Assembly: GCF_900104065.1 (NCBI RefSeq)
Contig: NZ_FNLC01000002.1
Span: forward strand, 1,181,735-1,245,734
Reading direction: 5' to 3'
Source of the DNA: Natronobacterium texcoconense
Lineage (GTDB): Archaea; Halobacteriota; Halobacteria; Halobacteriales; Natrialbaceae
DNA: 64,000 nt
A program made the position numbers and the translations under genes. Of this stretch, positions 8,541 to 17,399 are shown piece by piece; the first letter of the stretch is position 1; the number at the start of each line of letters is the position of its first letter. The notes under the pieces were generated by a model. It saw nothing but the letters and a program-made list of their open reading frames with translations. It did no database searches and was not told where the DNA came from.

Positions 8541-9770
8541 ATGAGCGGCGGCCAGACGACAATCCGCTGGTCGCGGATGTCCCTCGAGGAACTCCAGTCG
8601 TTCTGGACCGACGAGATCGAACCCGCCCTCGAGCGTGCCGGCGTCGACCGCGAGGAACGGCCGGCCTACCAGCAGGTCGCCGACGCTGGTTACTCGGGGA
8701 TCGCCTATGCCTTGCGGGAACATCACGACATGACGCTGACCGACTTCCTCGTGACGGTCGGCTACGAGGAACCCGGTTCGTCGGCGTCCTACCAGTGGGG
8801 GATCGAGGACGAGACCACCATCGACGAACTCGAGTCGTACCTCGAGACGCTCGATCGGCGGCGACAACTCGCGAGGTCGACGGTCCAGACCAAACAGTCG
8901 CGGCTCGCGACCTATGCCCGTATCTATCGGGAGGTTCACGGTCAGGCCGACCTCGTCGACCGCGCCGCCGACGCGACGAACGAAAGCGACGAAATCCGGC
9001 GTGCGCTGGTCGTATTCGACGAACTCAACTACGAACTCGGAACCGACGCCTCGAAACTCCGGTATCTCAGCGACGTCAGCCAGTTCTACGAACATCTCGG
9101 TCGGCGGGCCAAGGCTGCGTTCAACCCCGTCGAGCACATCGACGAGGAGTACAACTGGTCCCGCGAGGAGCCGGACAACGCCGCTCTCGCGGGCAGACAG
9201 GTGAGTCGGCTGTACGACGCTGCAGAGTCCCAGAGCAAGGAACTCGTAGTCCTCGCGCTCTGTGCGTGGGGACTGCGACGAAACGAGGTCGCGGCGTTGC
9301 ACACCTCGCAACTCGTCCTCGAGGGCGAGGACCCACACATCGAATTCGGCGACGAGCGAAAGAACGGCCCGGGCACTGTTGCGTTGATCTACGGTGTGTC
9401 GGATCTCTCCGACCGAATCGATCGACTCGAGGAAGACCCCGGGTGGTCCGGCTACCTGTTTCCCTCGAGTCGGTCCTCGAGCGGCCACATTACGGGCGAG
9501 ACGGTTCAGGCACGCTTTCAGCGACTCGCCGAAGATGCCGGCGTCCGCGTGCAGGGAGAGCTGCCGACCTCGAAGATGGGGCGGCGGTTCTGGTATACGA
9601 CCTACAACCAGGCGATGAAGAACCTGCGGGAGAACCTGGACGTGATCGCCGCCGAACAGGGCAGTTCCGACTCCTCGGTCGTCATGAAAAACTACCTCTC
9701 GGAGGAGGAACGACGGCAGTACCGTCGAGAGTTCATGCGAGAGCAACTCGAGGACGTCTTCGAGGGGTGA
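8541..9770 (+). CDS. Divergent tyrosine recombinase (phage integrase fold), chromosomal type
   Basis: A 409-residue protein. The N-terminal 110 residues include a helical segment. About 110-210 resembles the SAM-like core-binding domain of integrases, and about 215-395 the catalytic domain. Candidate active-site residues are Arg246 in GLRRNEVAALH, Lys274 in ERKNGPGTVAL, Arg348 in TSKMGRRFWYTTY and Tyr385 in VVMKNYLSEEE. The two histidines of the canonical HxxR and H/W positions are not obvious (the boxes read SKMGRR and EQGSS). It lies 70 nt upstream of rio2 on the same strand, with no phage or plasmid genes near, so it is probably a resident chromosomal enzyme. Function in dimer resolution or integration is unproven. 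Confidence 0.75.
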   Translation: MSGGQTTIRWSRMSLEELQSFWTDEIEPALERAGVDREERPAYQQVADAGYSGIAYALREHHDMTLTDFLVTVGYEEPGSSASYQWGIEDETTIDELESYLETLDRRRQLARSTVQTKQSRLATYARIYREVHGQADLVDRAADATNESDEIRRALVVFDELNYELGTDASKLRYLSDVSQFYEHLGRRAKAAFNPVEHIDEEYNWSREEPDNAALAGRQVSRLYDAAESQSKELVVLALCAWGLRRNEVAALHTSQLVLEGEDPHIEFGDERKNGPGTVALIYGVSDLSDRIDRLEEDPGWSGYLFPSSRSSSGHITGETVQARFQRLAEDAGVRVQGELPTSKMGRRFWYTTYNQAMKNLRENLDVIAAEQGSSDSSVVMKNYLSEEERRQYRREFMREQLEDVFEG

Positions 9771-9840
9771 CTGTCCGGATCGATTCGACACCGCCTCGCG
9801 GGTCACGACGTTTTTACGTACTCACCGGTTACTCCGGGCT

Positions 9841-10749
9841 ATGGTGCGGAACGTCGCCGAGTTGCTGCCGGAACTCGAGGAGGAGGACTTCTATCTCCTT
9901 TCGGGAGTCGAACAGGGGATGCGCTTCTCGGAGTGGGTCCAGCGAGAGAAGCTCCCGAAGTTCGCCGACCTCACCGAAGAGGAGATCGATTACCGCCTCG
10001 AGCGCTGTCTCAAGCGCGGCCTCGTCGAGAAAAAGACGATCCAGTACGAGGGCTATACCCTCCAGTTCGAGGGGTACGACGCTCTGGCGTTGCGGACGCT
10101 GGTCCAGCGAGATACCATCAGCGAGTTCGGCTCGCCGCTGGGCGTCGGCAAGGAAAGCGACGTCTACGAGGTTCGCTCGTACAAGCCCCTGGCGCTGAAG
10201 TATCACCGCGAGGGCTATACGAACTTCCGCGAGGTCCACAAGGAACGAGACTACACCGCAGACAGAGAGCACGTCTCCTGGATGTACACCGCCCGGAAAG
10301 CGGCCGAACGGGAGCACGACATCCTAGAGGAGCTGTATCCCGACGTCTCGATCCCCCGGCCGATCGGCCAGAACCGCCACGCTATCATCATGGAGAAGAT
10401 GGACGGCGTCGAACTCTCGCGGGCGAAACTCGAGGACGAGCAGGTCCTTGGCGTGCTCGATCTGCTGGTCTCGGAACTCGCTCAGGCCTACGAGATCGGC
10501 TACGTCCACGCCGACATGAGCGAGTACAACGTCTTCGTCGGTGAGGATGGGGTGACGATCTTCGACTGGCCCCAGGCGGTACCGACGGACCACGAGAACG
10601 CGAGCGAATTCCTTCGGCGGGATCTCCGGAACCTGATCGGGTACTTCCGCCGCAAATACCCCCAGATCGTTCCCGACGAGATCGACGAGGAAGGCGTCGC
10701 GGCGGCGATCGAACGCGGCGCGTTCGAGACGGTCGAAGCACACGCCTGA
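9841..10749 (+). CDS. rio2: RIO2 serine/threonine protein kinase
   Basis: A 302-residue RIO2 kinase, near the usual archaeal length. Residues 1-90 form the RIO2-specific winged-helix domain. The kinase part follows: GVGKESDVYEV (nucleotide loop, about 101-111), LALKYHREG with the ATP-binding Lys, HADMSEYNV (catalytic loop, about 222-230) and IFDWPQAV (metal-binding Asp). RIO2 acts in late maturation of the small ribosomal subunit in archaea and eukaryotes. It follows the recombinase gene by 70 nt. Identification is secure from the winged helix plus kinase order; the downstream 444 nt hold no gene. Confidence 0.96.
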   Translation: MVRNVAELLPELEEEDFYLLSGVEQGMRFSEWVQREKLPKFADLTEEEIDYRLERCLKRGLVEKKTIQYEGYTLQFEGYDALALRTLVQRDTISEFGSPLGVGKESDVYEVRSYKPLALKYHREGYTNFREVHKERDYTADREHVSWMYTARKAAEREHDILEELYPDVSIPRPIGQNRHAIIMEKMDGVELSRAKLEDEQVLGVLDLLVSELAQAYEIGYVHADMSEYNVFVGEDGVTIFDWPQAVPTDHENASEFLRRDLRNLIGYFRRKYPQIVPDEIDEEGVAAAIERGAFETVEAHA

Positions 10750-11193
10750 TACCGACGAAACCGGCAGCCGAAATTCGCGAGTCCTCCTCCGAGAGCCGCT
10801 GATCGTGGCGAGTAGCTCGGTTTCGACGACAACCGTTGTACGGGTCAGTAGGTGACTCGAGTGTCGCTGTATCGTTCGAATCCGTCGTTGTTCTCCCTGT
10901 GGTAACATTCTCGCCGATGGGTCGTCTGAGGTGGTCGGTCCAGTGAACGAGAGACCGGTATTGAACATCGACCTGTTTCTCTTCGATTTGGACGTTATAT
11001 GGAGATAGTGGCGCTCATACAGCCGTTTGTGAATGAGGCGAACCACACTGATAAATCAAATACAGCTATATAGAAGATGGCGGGTGACCCACGAGCGGCA
11101 TCGAAAGGCGACTGGTGGGAAACGCCACGAGAACGGGCTCTACTGATCCGTCCAGACCGAAAACCGAACACCCTCGAGAACGAAATCGGTCCC
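10750..11193. other. 444-nt gap between rio2 and the isomerase-like gene
   Basis: No supported coding sequence. The right part is AT-rich, with TGATAAATCAAATACAGC and CTATATAG at about 11048-11074, and probably holds the promoter of the downstream gene. An in-frame ATG at 11077 would add 39 residues of unusual composition to that protein and is not favoured. The left part has nothing recognisable. Confidence 0.4.
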
Positions 11194-11937
11194 ATGCCGA
11201 AGATCGGAATCAATCTCTACAGCGTCCGCACCCTCGAGGAACCGCTCGAGTCAGTCCTCGACCGCGTGGCCGAGGCGGGCTACGACGGCGTCCAGTTCGC
11301 CGGTCCGTACACGCCGCTCGAGGGTGATGCAGCCGAGATAGCGGCCGAACTCGAGTCTCGTGGGCTCGAGGCCGCGCCGCCACACGTCGGTATCGACGCG
11401 CTCCGGGACGAGGACGAACGTGAGCGTATCCTGGCTGCATACGACGAGATCGGTGTCGATGGCGTAGTCGTTCCCTGGCTTCCGCCCGATCGCTTCGAAT
11501 CGGCTGCTGCAATCGACGACGCTGCGGCCGAACTCGAGGAACTCGCGACCGTACTGTCTGCGACAGGACTGGAGCTGCACTACCACAATCACGACCACGA
11601 GTACACCGAAATCGACGGCGAGTGGGCGTTCGATCGACTGCTCGAGGGAACTGGGATCGGAATCGAACTCGACGTCGGGTGGGCACTGGCCGGCGGCGAC
11701 GATCCGGCCGCACGGATTCGGGACCACGGTGCTCGAGCGAATCAGGTGCATCTGAAGGACCTCGAGCTGGATGCCGAGCCTGGATTCGTCGAGATCGGTG
11801 CTGGCGACGTCGACGTGTCGGCGTGTGTCGAAGCTGCGGAGGCAGCGGCCGTCGAGTGGCTGGTCTACGAACACGACGACCCCGACGATCCCGCTGCGGC
11901 GATCGATCGCGGCGCTGCATTTTTGCGGTCGAGCTGA
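11194..11937 (+). CDS. Sugar phosphate isomerase/epimerase family TIM-barrel protein
   Basis: A 247-residue AP-endonuclease-2-like TIM barrel (IolE/IolI/hydroxypyruvate isomerase superfamily). It begins with MPKIGINLYSVR, then GYDGVQFAGPY. Metal-ligand motifs are LHYHNHDHEY at about 127-136, GIELDVGWALAGGDDP at about 154-169 and NQVHLKDLE. The final strand gives LVYEHDDP. These enzymes bind a divalent metal and isomerise or epimerise sugars or inositol derivatives; the substrate cannot be assigned. The ATG at 11194 matches the family N terminus, so the in-frame upstream ATG at 11077 is rejected. It stands alone between rio2 and rpl15e, with no sugar operon around it. Confidence 0.82.
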   Translation: MPKIGINLYSVRTLEEPLESVLDRVAEAGYDGVQFAGPYTPLEGDAAEIAAELESRGLEAAPPHVGIDALRDEDERERILAAYDEIGVDGVVVPWLPPDRFESAAAIDDAAAELEELATVLSATGLELHYHNHDHEYTEIDGEWAFDRLLEGTGIGIELDVGWALAGGDDPAARIRDHGARANQVHLKDLELDAEPGFVEIGAGDVDVSACVEAAEAAAVEWLVYEHDDPDDPAAAIDRGAAFLRSS

Positions 11938-12118
11938 GGACTGGCCGAGCGACGACGCACCATCGACAGTTCGAAGCCCTTATACTCGAGAGTTGGATAG
12001 AAAGCGATAGACTCGCTGGGTCGCGGGCGACAGCGGGCACCTGTACGGCTTTGCCACAGGTCGGGATGTGATCCGCGGGGCCTTCGCCTCGTTCAGGATT
12101 GAACCAGGAAACGCCCGC

Positions 12119-12125
12119 AGGTGAT
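12119..12125 (+). promoter_or_regulatory. Strong Shine-Dalgarno site for rpl15e
   Basis: AGGTGAT matches seven consecutive bases complementary to the 3' end of archaeal 16S rRNA (core of AGGAGGTGATCC) and lies 4 nt before the ATG at 12130. It decides the start: an in-frame upstream start at 12121 would lie inside the site. Most genes here look leaderless, so this is one of the few clear SD sites. Confidence 0.7.
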
Positions 12126-12129
12126 ACAT

Positions 12130-12720
12130 ATGGCAAAAAGCTTCTACTCTCACATCAAGGAAGCGTGGAAAGACCCCGACGAAGGCAAGCTCGGGGAACT
12201 GCAGTGGCAGCGAAAACAGGAGTGGCGCAACCAGGGCGCGATCGAACGGATCGAACGCCCGACGCGACTCGACAAGGCACGCGAACTCGGCTACAAGGCC
12301 AAGCAGGGCATCGTCGTCGCTCGCGTCTCTGTCCGCAAGGGTACCGCCCGCAAGAGCCGCTTTACGGCCGGCCGCCGTACCAAGCGTCAGGGCGTCAACC
12401 GCATCGGCCGTCGCAAGAACATCCAGCGCATCGGAGAGGAGCGCGTCTCCCGGAAGTACCCCAACCTGCGGGTGCTCAACAGCTACTGGGTCGGTGAAGA
12501 CGGCTCCCAGAAGTGGTTCGAAGTGATCCTCGTCGATCCGAACCACCCGGCTATCGAGAACGACGACGACCTCAACTGGATCTGTGACGACTCCCACCAG
12601 AACCGTGCGTTCCGCGGCCTCACGAACGCCGGCAAGGACAACCGCGGTCTCAACAACCGTGGCAAGGGCGCAGAGAAGGTCCGACCGTCCAACACGGGCG
12701 GCCAGGGCCGCGCGAAGTAA
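12130..12720 (+). CDS. rpl15e: 50S ribosomal protein L15e
   Basis: A 196-residue protein starting [14 protein letters not shown]. It has the L15e core: [19 protein letters not shown], a basic stretch with [17 protein letters not shown], a conserved [20 protein letters not shown] region and [20 protein letters not shown]. The C terminus is rich in Asn, Arg and Gly. L15e is an archaeal/eukaryotic large-subunit protein, here at the usual length. The start is fixed by the strong SD site ending 4 nt upstream. It is a single gene, followed after 94 nt by a universal stress protein gene. Confidence 0.97.
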   Translation: MAKSFYSHIKEAWKDPDEGKLGELQWQRKQEWRNQGAIERIERPTRLDKARELGYKAKQGIVVARVSVRKGTARKSRFTAGRRTKRQGVNRIGRRKNIQRIGEERVSRKYPNLRVLNSYWVGEDGSQKWFEVILVDPNHPAIENDDDLNWICDDSHQNRAFRGLTNAGKDNRGLNNRGKGAEKVRPSNTGGQGRAK

Positions 12721-12814
12721 GCCGGAAGCGACGACGATTCTCGCATTTTTCGTAATTCCCGACGAGCGGTAGCTGTACCCGAGACTTAAACAGGAATGCG
12801 ATGTACCGGTAGGT

Positions 12815-13249
12815 ATGACGAACCACGTCCTCGTCCCAGTCGACGAATCGGACCGATCGAGCCAGGCCCTCGAGTTCGCGTGTACGGAGTATCCCGACGC
12901 CGACGTAACTGCGATCCACGTCCTCGATCCCGGCGACTTCTACGCGGCGACGGGAATCGAGGGCGGCGCGATGGCCAACTACGACGAACTCCGGAAACAT
13001 CACGAGACGCAGGCGGAGAACATCCTCGAGCAGGCCCGACGAGAGGCCGACGAGTACGGCCGAGAGATCGAAACAGAACAGGCAGTCGGCAGCGTCTCGC
13101 AGTCGATCGTCGACTACGCGGCCGAACACGACGTCGACCACATCGTGATCGGAAGCCACGGCCGGACGGGAGCGAGCCGAATCCTGCTTGGAAGCGTCGC
13201 CGAGACGGTCGCCCGCCGGTCGCCGGTTCCGGTGACGATCGTCCGATAG
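12815..13249 (+). CDS. Universal stress protein (UspA family)
   Basis: A 144-residue single-domain Usp protein. It starts HVLVPVDESDRSSQALEFA, the classic first beta strand and Asp of the nucleotide pocket. It ends with the ATP-binding motif IGSHGRTGASRILLGSVAET (G-x2-G-x9-G-S) at about 112-131 and a last strand PVPVTIVR. The full motif predicts ATP binding. Haloarchaea carry many paralogues, and individual roles are mostly unknown. It probably has its own promoter (ACTTAAACAGG about 30 nt upstream). Confidence 0.92.
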   Translation: MTNHVLVPVDESDRSSQALEFACTEYPDADVTAIHVLDPGDFYAATGIEGGAMANYDELRKHHETQAENILEQARREADEYGREIETEQAVGSVSQSIVDYAAEHDVDHIVIGSHGRTGASRILLGSVAETVARRSPVPVTIVR

Positions 13250-13332
13250 CCGGGTTCGATCCCGCGGGAGGTACGTACCACTCTATAGCTCACATACCAA
13301 CCGTTAGGTACGATCCCAGCCTCCCCTCGAGT

Positions 13333-13776
13333 ATGAGCGACACCGACACGATTCGGATCGCGTTCGTCTGCGTCCAGAACGCGGGTCGAAGTCAGATGGC
13401 CACTGCCTACGCGGAACGGGAACGCGCCGAACGCGGTCTCGAGTCCGTCGAGATCCACTCGGGCGGAACACATCCCGCCGACGCCGTTCACGACGTAGTC
13501 GTTGAAGTGATGAGTGAGGAGGAGTTCGACCTATCCAGTCGGACACCCACGGAAATATCGACGGAAACCCTCGAGTCCTGTGACTACGTCGCCACCATGG
13601 GCTGTTCGACGCTCGAACTCGAGGCCGACACCGACGTCCGCGACTGGGATCTATCGGACCCACACGGAGAGGACCTCGAGCGGGTACACGAGATCCGTGA
13701 GAGCGTACGAGAACGCGTCGAGGCGTTGTTCGACGAACTCGAGAACGAACTGGCAGCGGAGAAGAACGCCGACTAA
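13333..13776 (+). CDS. Low-molecular-weight phosphatase / arsenate reductase-like protein
   Basis: A 147-residue protein with the LMW-PTP P-loop near the N terminus, FVCVQNAGRSQMA at about residues 11-23, the C-x5-R-S signature shared by LMW tyrosine phosphatases and thioredoxin-type arsenate reductases (ArsC). The region DYVATMGC and the later DWDLSDPHG correspond to the acid loop, where the Asp-Pro of DP(H/W) is the general acid. Haloarchaeal members are usually annotated as arsenate reductase, but no ars genes are adjacent. A phosphatase role is equally possible. The ATG at 13333 begins directly before the P-loop strand. It converges with the glutamate mutase gene, with only 10 nt between the stops. 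Confidence 0.8.
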   Translation: MSDTDTIRIAFVCVQNAGRSQMATAYAERERAERGLESVEIHSGGTHPADAVHDVVVEVMSEEEFDLSSRTPTEISTETLESCDYVATMGCSTLELEADTDVRDWDLSDPHGEDLERVHEIRESVRERVEALFDELENELAAEKNAD

Positions 13777-13786
13777 CCGATCCCAG

Positions 13787-14236
13787 TCAGGCCGAGAGGG
13801 ACTGACTTTCTCGTTCGGCCTCCGAGGAACGCATATCCAGGTCGGCACGGAGCGCCTCGATTGCCTCCTCGGGATCGGTCTCGGAGTCGAAGACTCGATC
13901 GAAGCCGAGTTCCCGGAAGAACTGTCGCGTCTCCTCGAAGTCGTCCTGTCCGACCGCGAGGTTGCCGCCGATGTAGGTGGTCACGTCCTCGAGGTCTGCG
14001 TCCGCGATTCGCTGGTGGAATCCCTCACAGTCCTGTTTGGCGTGGCCGTACAGCGAGGAGACGAGTACAGCCTCGGCGTCGTGGGCGGCTGCGGCCTCGA
14101 CGAACTCGTCCTGGGAGCTCTGAACGCCCAGGTTGACGACGTCGAAGCCGTTCGCCGAGAGCGCCTGTTCGAGGATGGTGATCCCGACGACGTGTGCGTC
14201 GGAACCGATCACGCCGAGGACGACTGTTCGGGTCAT
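13787..14236 (-). CDS. glmS: Methylaspartate (glutamate) mutase sigma subunit, cobalamin-binding
   Basis: A 149-residue B12-binding protein. It begins TRTVVLGVIGSDAHVVGITI, which contains the D-x-H-x-x-G cobalamin motif (DAHVVG) whose His coordinates cobalt. It continues with NLGVQSSQDEF, VSSLYGHAKQDC and YIGGNLAVG, all as in GlmS/MamA. The subunit works with the catalytic epsilon subunit (GlmE/MamB) to interconvert glutamate and 3-methylaspartate, a step of the haloarchaeal methylaspartate cycle. No epsilon subunit or methylaspartate ammonia-lyase gene lies next to it here, which is unlike the usual cluster. The ATG at 14236 is chosen because the domain begins there; an extra 11-residue extension is possible. 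Confidence 0.88.
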   Translation of the reverse strand: MTRTVVLGVIGSDAHVVGITILEQALSANGFDVVNLGVQSSQDEFVEAAAAHDAEAVLVSSLYGHAKQDCEGFHQRIADADLEDVTTYIGGNLAVGQDDFEETRQFFRELGFDRVFDSETDPEEAIEALRADLDMRSSEAERESQSLSA

Positions 14237-14338
14237 GTGCGTACAGCCACAAACAGGCGGCATCGCCATAAACCTAATGATTAATAATGTGGTAGTGGTT
14301 CACACAGTTTCCACGGCGACATCCAGAACCGAACTCCC

Positions 14339-15049
14339 CTATACGGTCGTCAACGCTCCGATCGGTGCGTCTGTACGTTCTCGAGCGCGCTCGATGCCGT
14401 CCTCGCCGGCGGCGATGAGCGCGAAGACGCCAGCGACCTCCGCGTCTGCGGTGTCGACGATGTCCAACAGGAGTTCTTGGGTCTCGCCCGACCGGATGAG
14501 GTCGTCGACGACCAGCACCGAGTCGCCGGCGTCGATGGCCTCTGCGGGGAGGTAGTAGGTGAGTTCGATCCCCGACTCGAGGCGTTCGCGGGCCTCGATG
14601 AAGTCCTCGACGGCGGTCTCTTTTCGTTTTTTCGCGTACGCACATCGGGTGCCGTAGTAACTCGCGAGCGACGCGGCGAGCGTGATGCCGTCGGTTGCGG
14701 CCGTGAGGACGACGTCGGGCCGACCGAAGTCGAACCCGTTCGCGACGACGGGCGCCACGAGGTCGAGAAACGGCTGATCGAAGACCGTCCCGGAGTTGTC
14801 GACGTACCCCTCGTCGTCGACGCGAAGCCGTTCGTCGAGTTCGTCGGCCAGCGCCTCTCTGCCGAACTCCTCGACAACCCGCTGGGCGCGTTCGGTTCCC
14901 GGAAGCACGTGGCCGTTGACGTACCGGTTGAGATCGCCAGCGGGGAGGTCGGTCGTCTCCTCGAGTTCCTCGTAGGTTCGCGTCTCCTTGAGCATCCGCA
15001 AGACGTCCACGGCCCGCAACTGGAGGGCCGCTTTCTCGGCTCTGTTCAT
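14339..15049 (-). CDS. gfcR: Orotate-phosphoribosyltransferase-like transcription regulator GfcR
   Basis: A 236-residue protein. The N terminus (about 24-55) is a helix-turn-helix ending YEELEETTDLPAGDLNRYVN. Residues about 80-236 form a phosphoribosyltransferase fold with the PRPP loop VLVVDDLIRSGET at 178-190. This HTH plus OPRT-like arrangement is that of GfcR, the haloarchaeal activator of glycolytic genes (characterised in Haloferax volcanii). The true pyrE is separate in this window (22849-23376), so this copy is regulatory, not biosynthetic. ATG 15049 is chosen over 15061 from family N termini. It is transcribed alone or with glmS, which starts 102 nt downstream on the same strand. Confidence 0.85.
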   Translation of the reverse strand: MNRAEKAALQLRAVDVLRMLKETRTYEELEETTDLPAGDLNRYVNGHVLPGTERAQRVVEEFGREALADELDERLRVDDEGYVDNSGTVFDQPFLDLVAPVVANGFDFGRPDVVLTAATDGITLAASLASYYGTRCAYAKKRKETAVEDFIEARERLESGIELTYYLPAEAIDAGDSVLVVDDLIRSGETQELLLDIVDTADAEVAGVFALIAAGEDGIERARERTDAPIGALTTV

Positions 15050-15184
15050 ACAGATATGCACGATTCCGCAAGTATGGGTATTTCGATCGTTCTACGCCAG
15101 CCGGTACCCACACACGTGGTTGTTACAGACGAGAACGACGCTCCAATCGTCTGCCAAGTTCGACCGGCGAAAACAGATGCGAGG

Positions 15185-17137
15185 CTATCCCTGCAGGAAG
15201 TCCGGCTCCGTCCGCTGCTCGTCGCGCTCACGCCGGAGGTGCTGCTTGAACTCGTCGATCTCGACGTCGTACTCCTGGTCCTCGAAGCGGTCGCGGACCG
15301 AGATGTTGCCGTCCTCTTCCTCGTTGTCGCCGACGATGATCTGGTAGGGGACGCGGTCGTCGTGGGCCGCACGGATCTTGCGCTCGAGGGTACTGTCGCG
15401 GTCGTCGACCTCGACGCGGAACTCGTCGAACTCGCTTGCGACCTGGTAGGCGTAGCCGAGGTTCTCGTCGGAGATCGGCAGGACACGGACCTGCTCGGGG
15501 GCCAGCCACAGCGGGAATCGGCCCTCGTAGTGCTCGATGAGCATCATGAAGAACCGCTCGTAGCTACCGTACAGCGCGCGGTGGATCATGACCGGGCGAT
15601 GTTCCTCGTTGTCCTCGCCGACGTAGGAGAGATCGAACCGCTCGGGCATGTTGAAGTCCAGTTGCACGGTGGGGCCGTCCCACGAGCGGCCGATGGCGTC
15701 CTCGAACGCGAAGTCGATCTTCGGACCGTAGAACGCGCCGTCACCCTCCTCGATCTCGTAGTCGTGATCGCGGTCGTCGAGGACGCTCTCGAGTTGTGAC
15801 TCGGCTTTCTCCCAGATTTCGTCGCTCCCGACGGACTTCTCGGGTCGCGTCGCCAGGGCCATCTCGTACTCGAGGTCGAACGTCTCGAGGACGTCCGTGA
15901 TCATGTCCATGATCTCCTCGACTTCCTGTTCGATCTGGTCGGGTCGGATGAACAGGTGGCCGTCGTCGATCGTGAAGGCCCAGACTCGCGAGAGACCGGA
16001 GAGTTCGCCGCGCTGTTCCTTGCGGTAGACCTTCCCGTTCTCGGCGTAGCGGATCGGAAGGTCGCGGTAGCTCCAGGATTGGTCCTGGAAGATGGCGGCG
16101 TGGCCGGGACAGTTCATCGGCTTCAGGCCGAACTCGTCGTCGCCGACGTCGAAGATGAACATGTCGTCGGCGTAGTTCTCGTAGTGGCCCGAACGGTGCC
16201 AGAGATCCGTCTTGAAGACGTGCGGCGTCTCGACGTAGTCGTAGCCCGCGTCCTGGTTGAGGTCCTCGACGAAGTCTTCGAGTTCTTTCAGCACCGTCTT
16301 CCCCGGCGGGTGATAGAGCGGGAGTCCCGGCCCCGTCACGTCCTGGATCGAGAAGAGGTTCATCTCCGACCCGATCTTCCGGTGATCGCGCTCCTCGGCC
16401 TCCCGACGACGTTCGAGGAACGCCTCGAGATCGTCCTCGTCTTCGAACGCCGTCCCGTAGATGCGGGTCTGCATCGTGTTCTCCTCGTCGCCACGCCAGT
16501 AGGCGCCGGCGATCTCGAGCAGTTCTACAGCGCCGATCTCGCCCGTCGACTCGACGTGGGGGCCGGCACAGAGGTCCTCCCACTCGCCCTGTTTGTAGAA
16601 CGTGACGGTGTCGTTCTCGTCGGCGAACTCCGCGAGCAGTTCGAGCTTGTAGGGTTCGTCCGCGAGACGCTCCTCTGCTTCCTCGATCGAGAGCTCCTCG
16701 CGTTCGATCTCGTAGTCTTCCTCGACGATTGCCTCGATTTCGGCCTCGAGGTCCGCGAGGTCGTCTTCGTCGACGTCTAAGTTGTCGAAGTCGTAGTAGA
16801 ACCCGTCGTCCGTCGGCGGGCCGATAGCGAGTTTGACCTCGTCTTCGTCGAACAGGCGTTCGACCGCCTGGGCGAGACAGTGCGAGGCCGAGTGGCGCAT
16901 CACGCGCAGGTAGTCCTCGCCGCCGTCGTCGGTGACGATCTCGAGTTCCGCGCCGTCGTAGACCGGCTCTTCCTTGGCGACGAGGTCGCCGTCGATCCGT
17001 CCGGCGACCGTGTCACGTCCGAGTCCGGGGCCGATCTCGTACGCGCAGTCTTCGACCGTCGCGTCGGCGTCGACCTCGAGTTCGGATCCGTCTGGCAGTA
17101 CGACCGCGATCTGTTCCTGTGAGTTTGATTCTGACAT
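15185..17137 (-). CDS. thrS: Threonyl-tRNA synthetase
   Basis: A 650-residue full-length class II synthetase of the TGS plus N2 editing type. The TGS domain covers about residues 8-70 ([14 protein letters not shown]). The N2 editing domain has [15 protein letters not shown], giving HxxxH, at about 82-96, and later [12 protein letters not shown]. The catalytic core contains [26 protein letters not shown] (zinc Cys) and motif 2 [20 protein letters not shown]. The C-terminal anticodon-binding domain holds [10 protein letters not shown]. It charges tRNA-Thr. The leader is unusually long and structured (see 17225-17276). Confidence 0.97.
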   Translation of the reverse strand: MSESNSQEQIAVVLPDGSELEVDADATVEDCAYEIGPGLGRDTVAGRIDGDLVAKEEPVYDGAELEIVTDDGGEDYLRVMRHSASHCLAQAVERLFDEDEVKLAIGPPTDDGFYYDFDNLDVDEDDLADLEAEIEAIVEEDYEIEREELSIEEAEERLADEPYKLELLAEFADENDTVTFYKQGEWEDLCAGPHVESTGEIGAVELLEIAGAYWRGDEENTMQTRIYGTAFEDEDDLEAFLERRREAEERDHRKIGSEMNLFSIQDVTGPGLPLYHPPGKTVLKELEDFVEDLNQDAGYDYVETPHVFKTDLWHRSGHYENYADDMFIFDVGDDEFGLKPMNCPGHAAIFQDQSWSYRDLPIRYAENGKVYRKEQRGELSGLSRVWAFTIDDGHLFIRPDQIEQEVEEIMDMITDVLETFDLEYEMALATRPEKSVGSDEIWEKAESQLESVLDDRDHDYEIEEGDGAFYGPKIDFAFEDAIGRSWDGPTVQLDFNMPERFDLSYVGEDNEEHRPVMIHRALYGSYERFFMMLIEHYEGRFPLWLAPEQVRVLPISDENLGYAYQVASEFDEFRVEVDDRDSTLERKIRAAHDDRVPYQIIVGDNEEEDGNISVRDRFEDQEYDVEIDEFKQHLRRERDEQRTEPDFLQG

Positions 17138-17224
17138 GGCTATAGCTGGTCGGTGAACTTCGACGAGAAGTTCGGTCGGTGGTCCGCGTGCCGCTCGCTG
17201 TGGTACGTTTCGAACACAGCCAGC

Positions 17225-17276
17225 GGTAGGTGTGAGTTAGAAGCGGGCGAAAGCCCCTGTAAAGCGGACACCTACC
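17225..17276 (-). promoter_or_regulatory. Stem-loop in the thrS 5' leader, possible regulatory RNA element
   Basis: Bases 17225-17233 (GGTAGGTGT) and 17268-17276 (ACACCTACC) form a perfect 9-bp stem. Inside the 34-nt loop, 17245-17248 and 17253-17256 pair as GGGC/GCCC around GAAA on the plus strand (TTTC on the minus strand). A second hairpin, GCTGTG/CACAGC, lies next to it at 17197-17220. A TATA-like TTAAAAG at 17305-17311 would start thrS transcription near 17282 and give a leader of about 145 nt that begins with this structure. The pairing is seen directly. A leader role, rather than a plus-strand small RNA with a GAAA tetraloop, is inference. Confidence 0.5.
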
Positions 17277-17399
17277 ATCGTGGATACGCGTAGTCTCGAG
17301 TAGGTTAAAAGCGTTGTGATGACGTGCCCCCCTGGGAAGCTGAAACCACAGTTTGGCCGTAGAGAAGACACTTATCGGGTCCGACTCGAGTACCCAGAA

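Noticed and set aside
8338..8544. A 68-codon orf overlapping the recombinase start by ATGA
   Set aside because: Overlap is suggestive but the peptide is basic, Gly/Arg/Asn-rich and without haloarchaeal composition or motif, so it is left out of the gene list.
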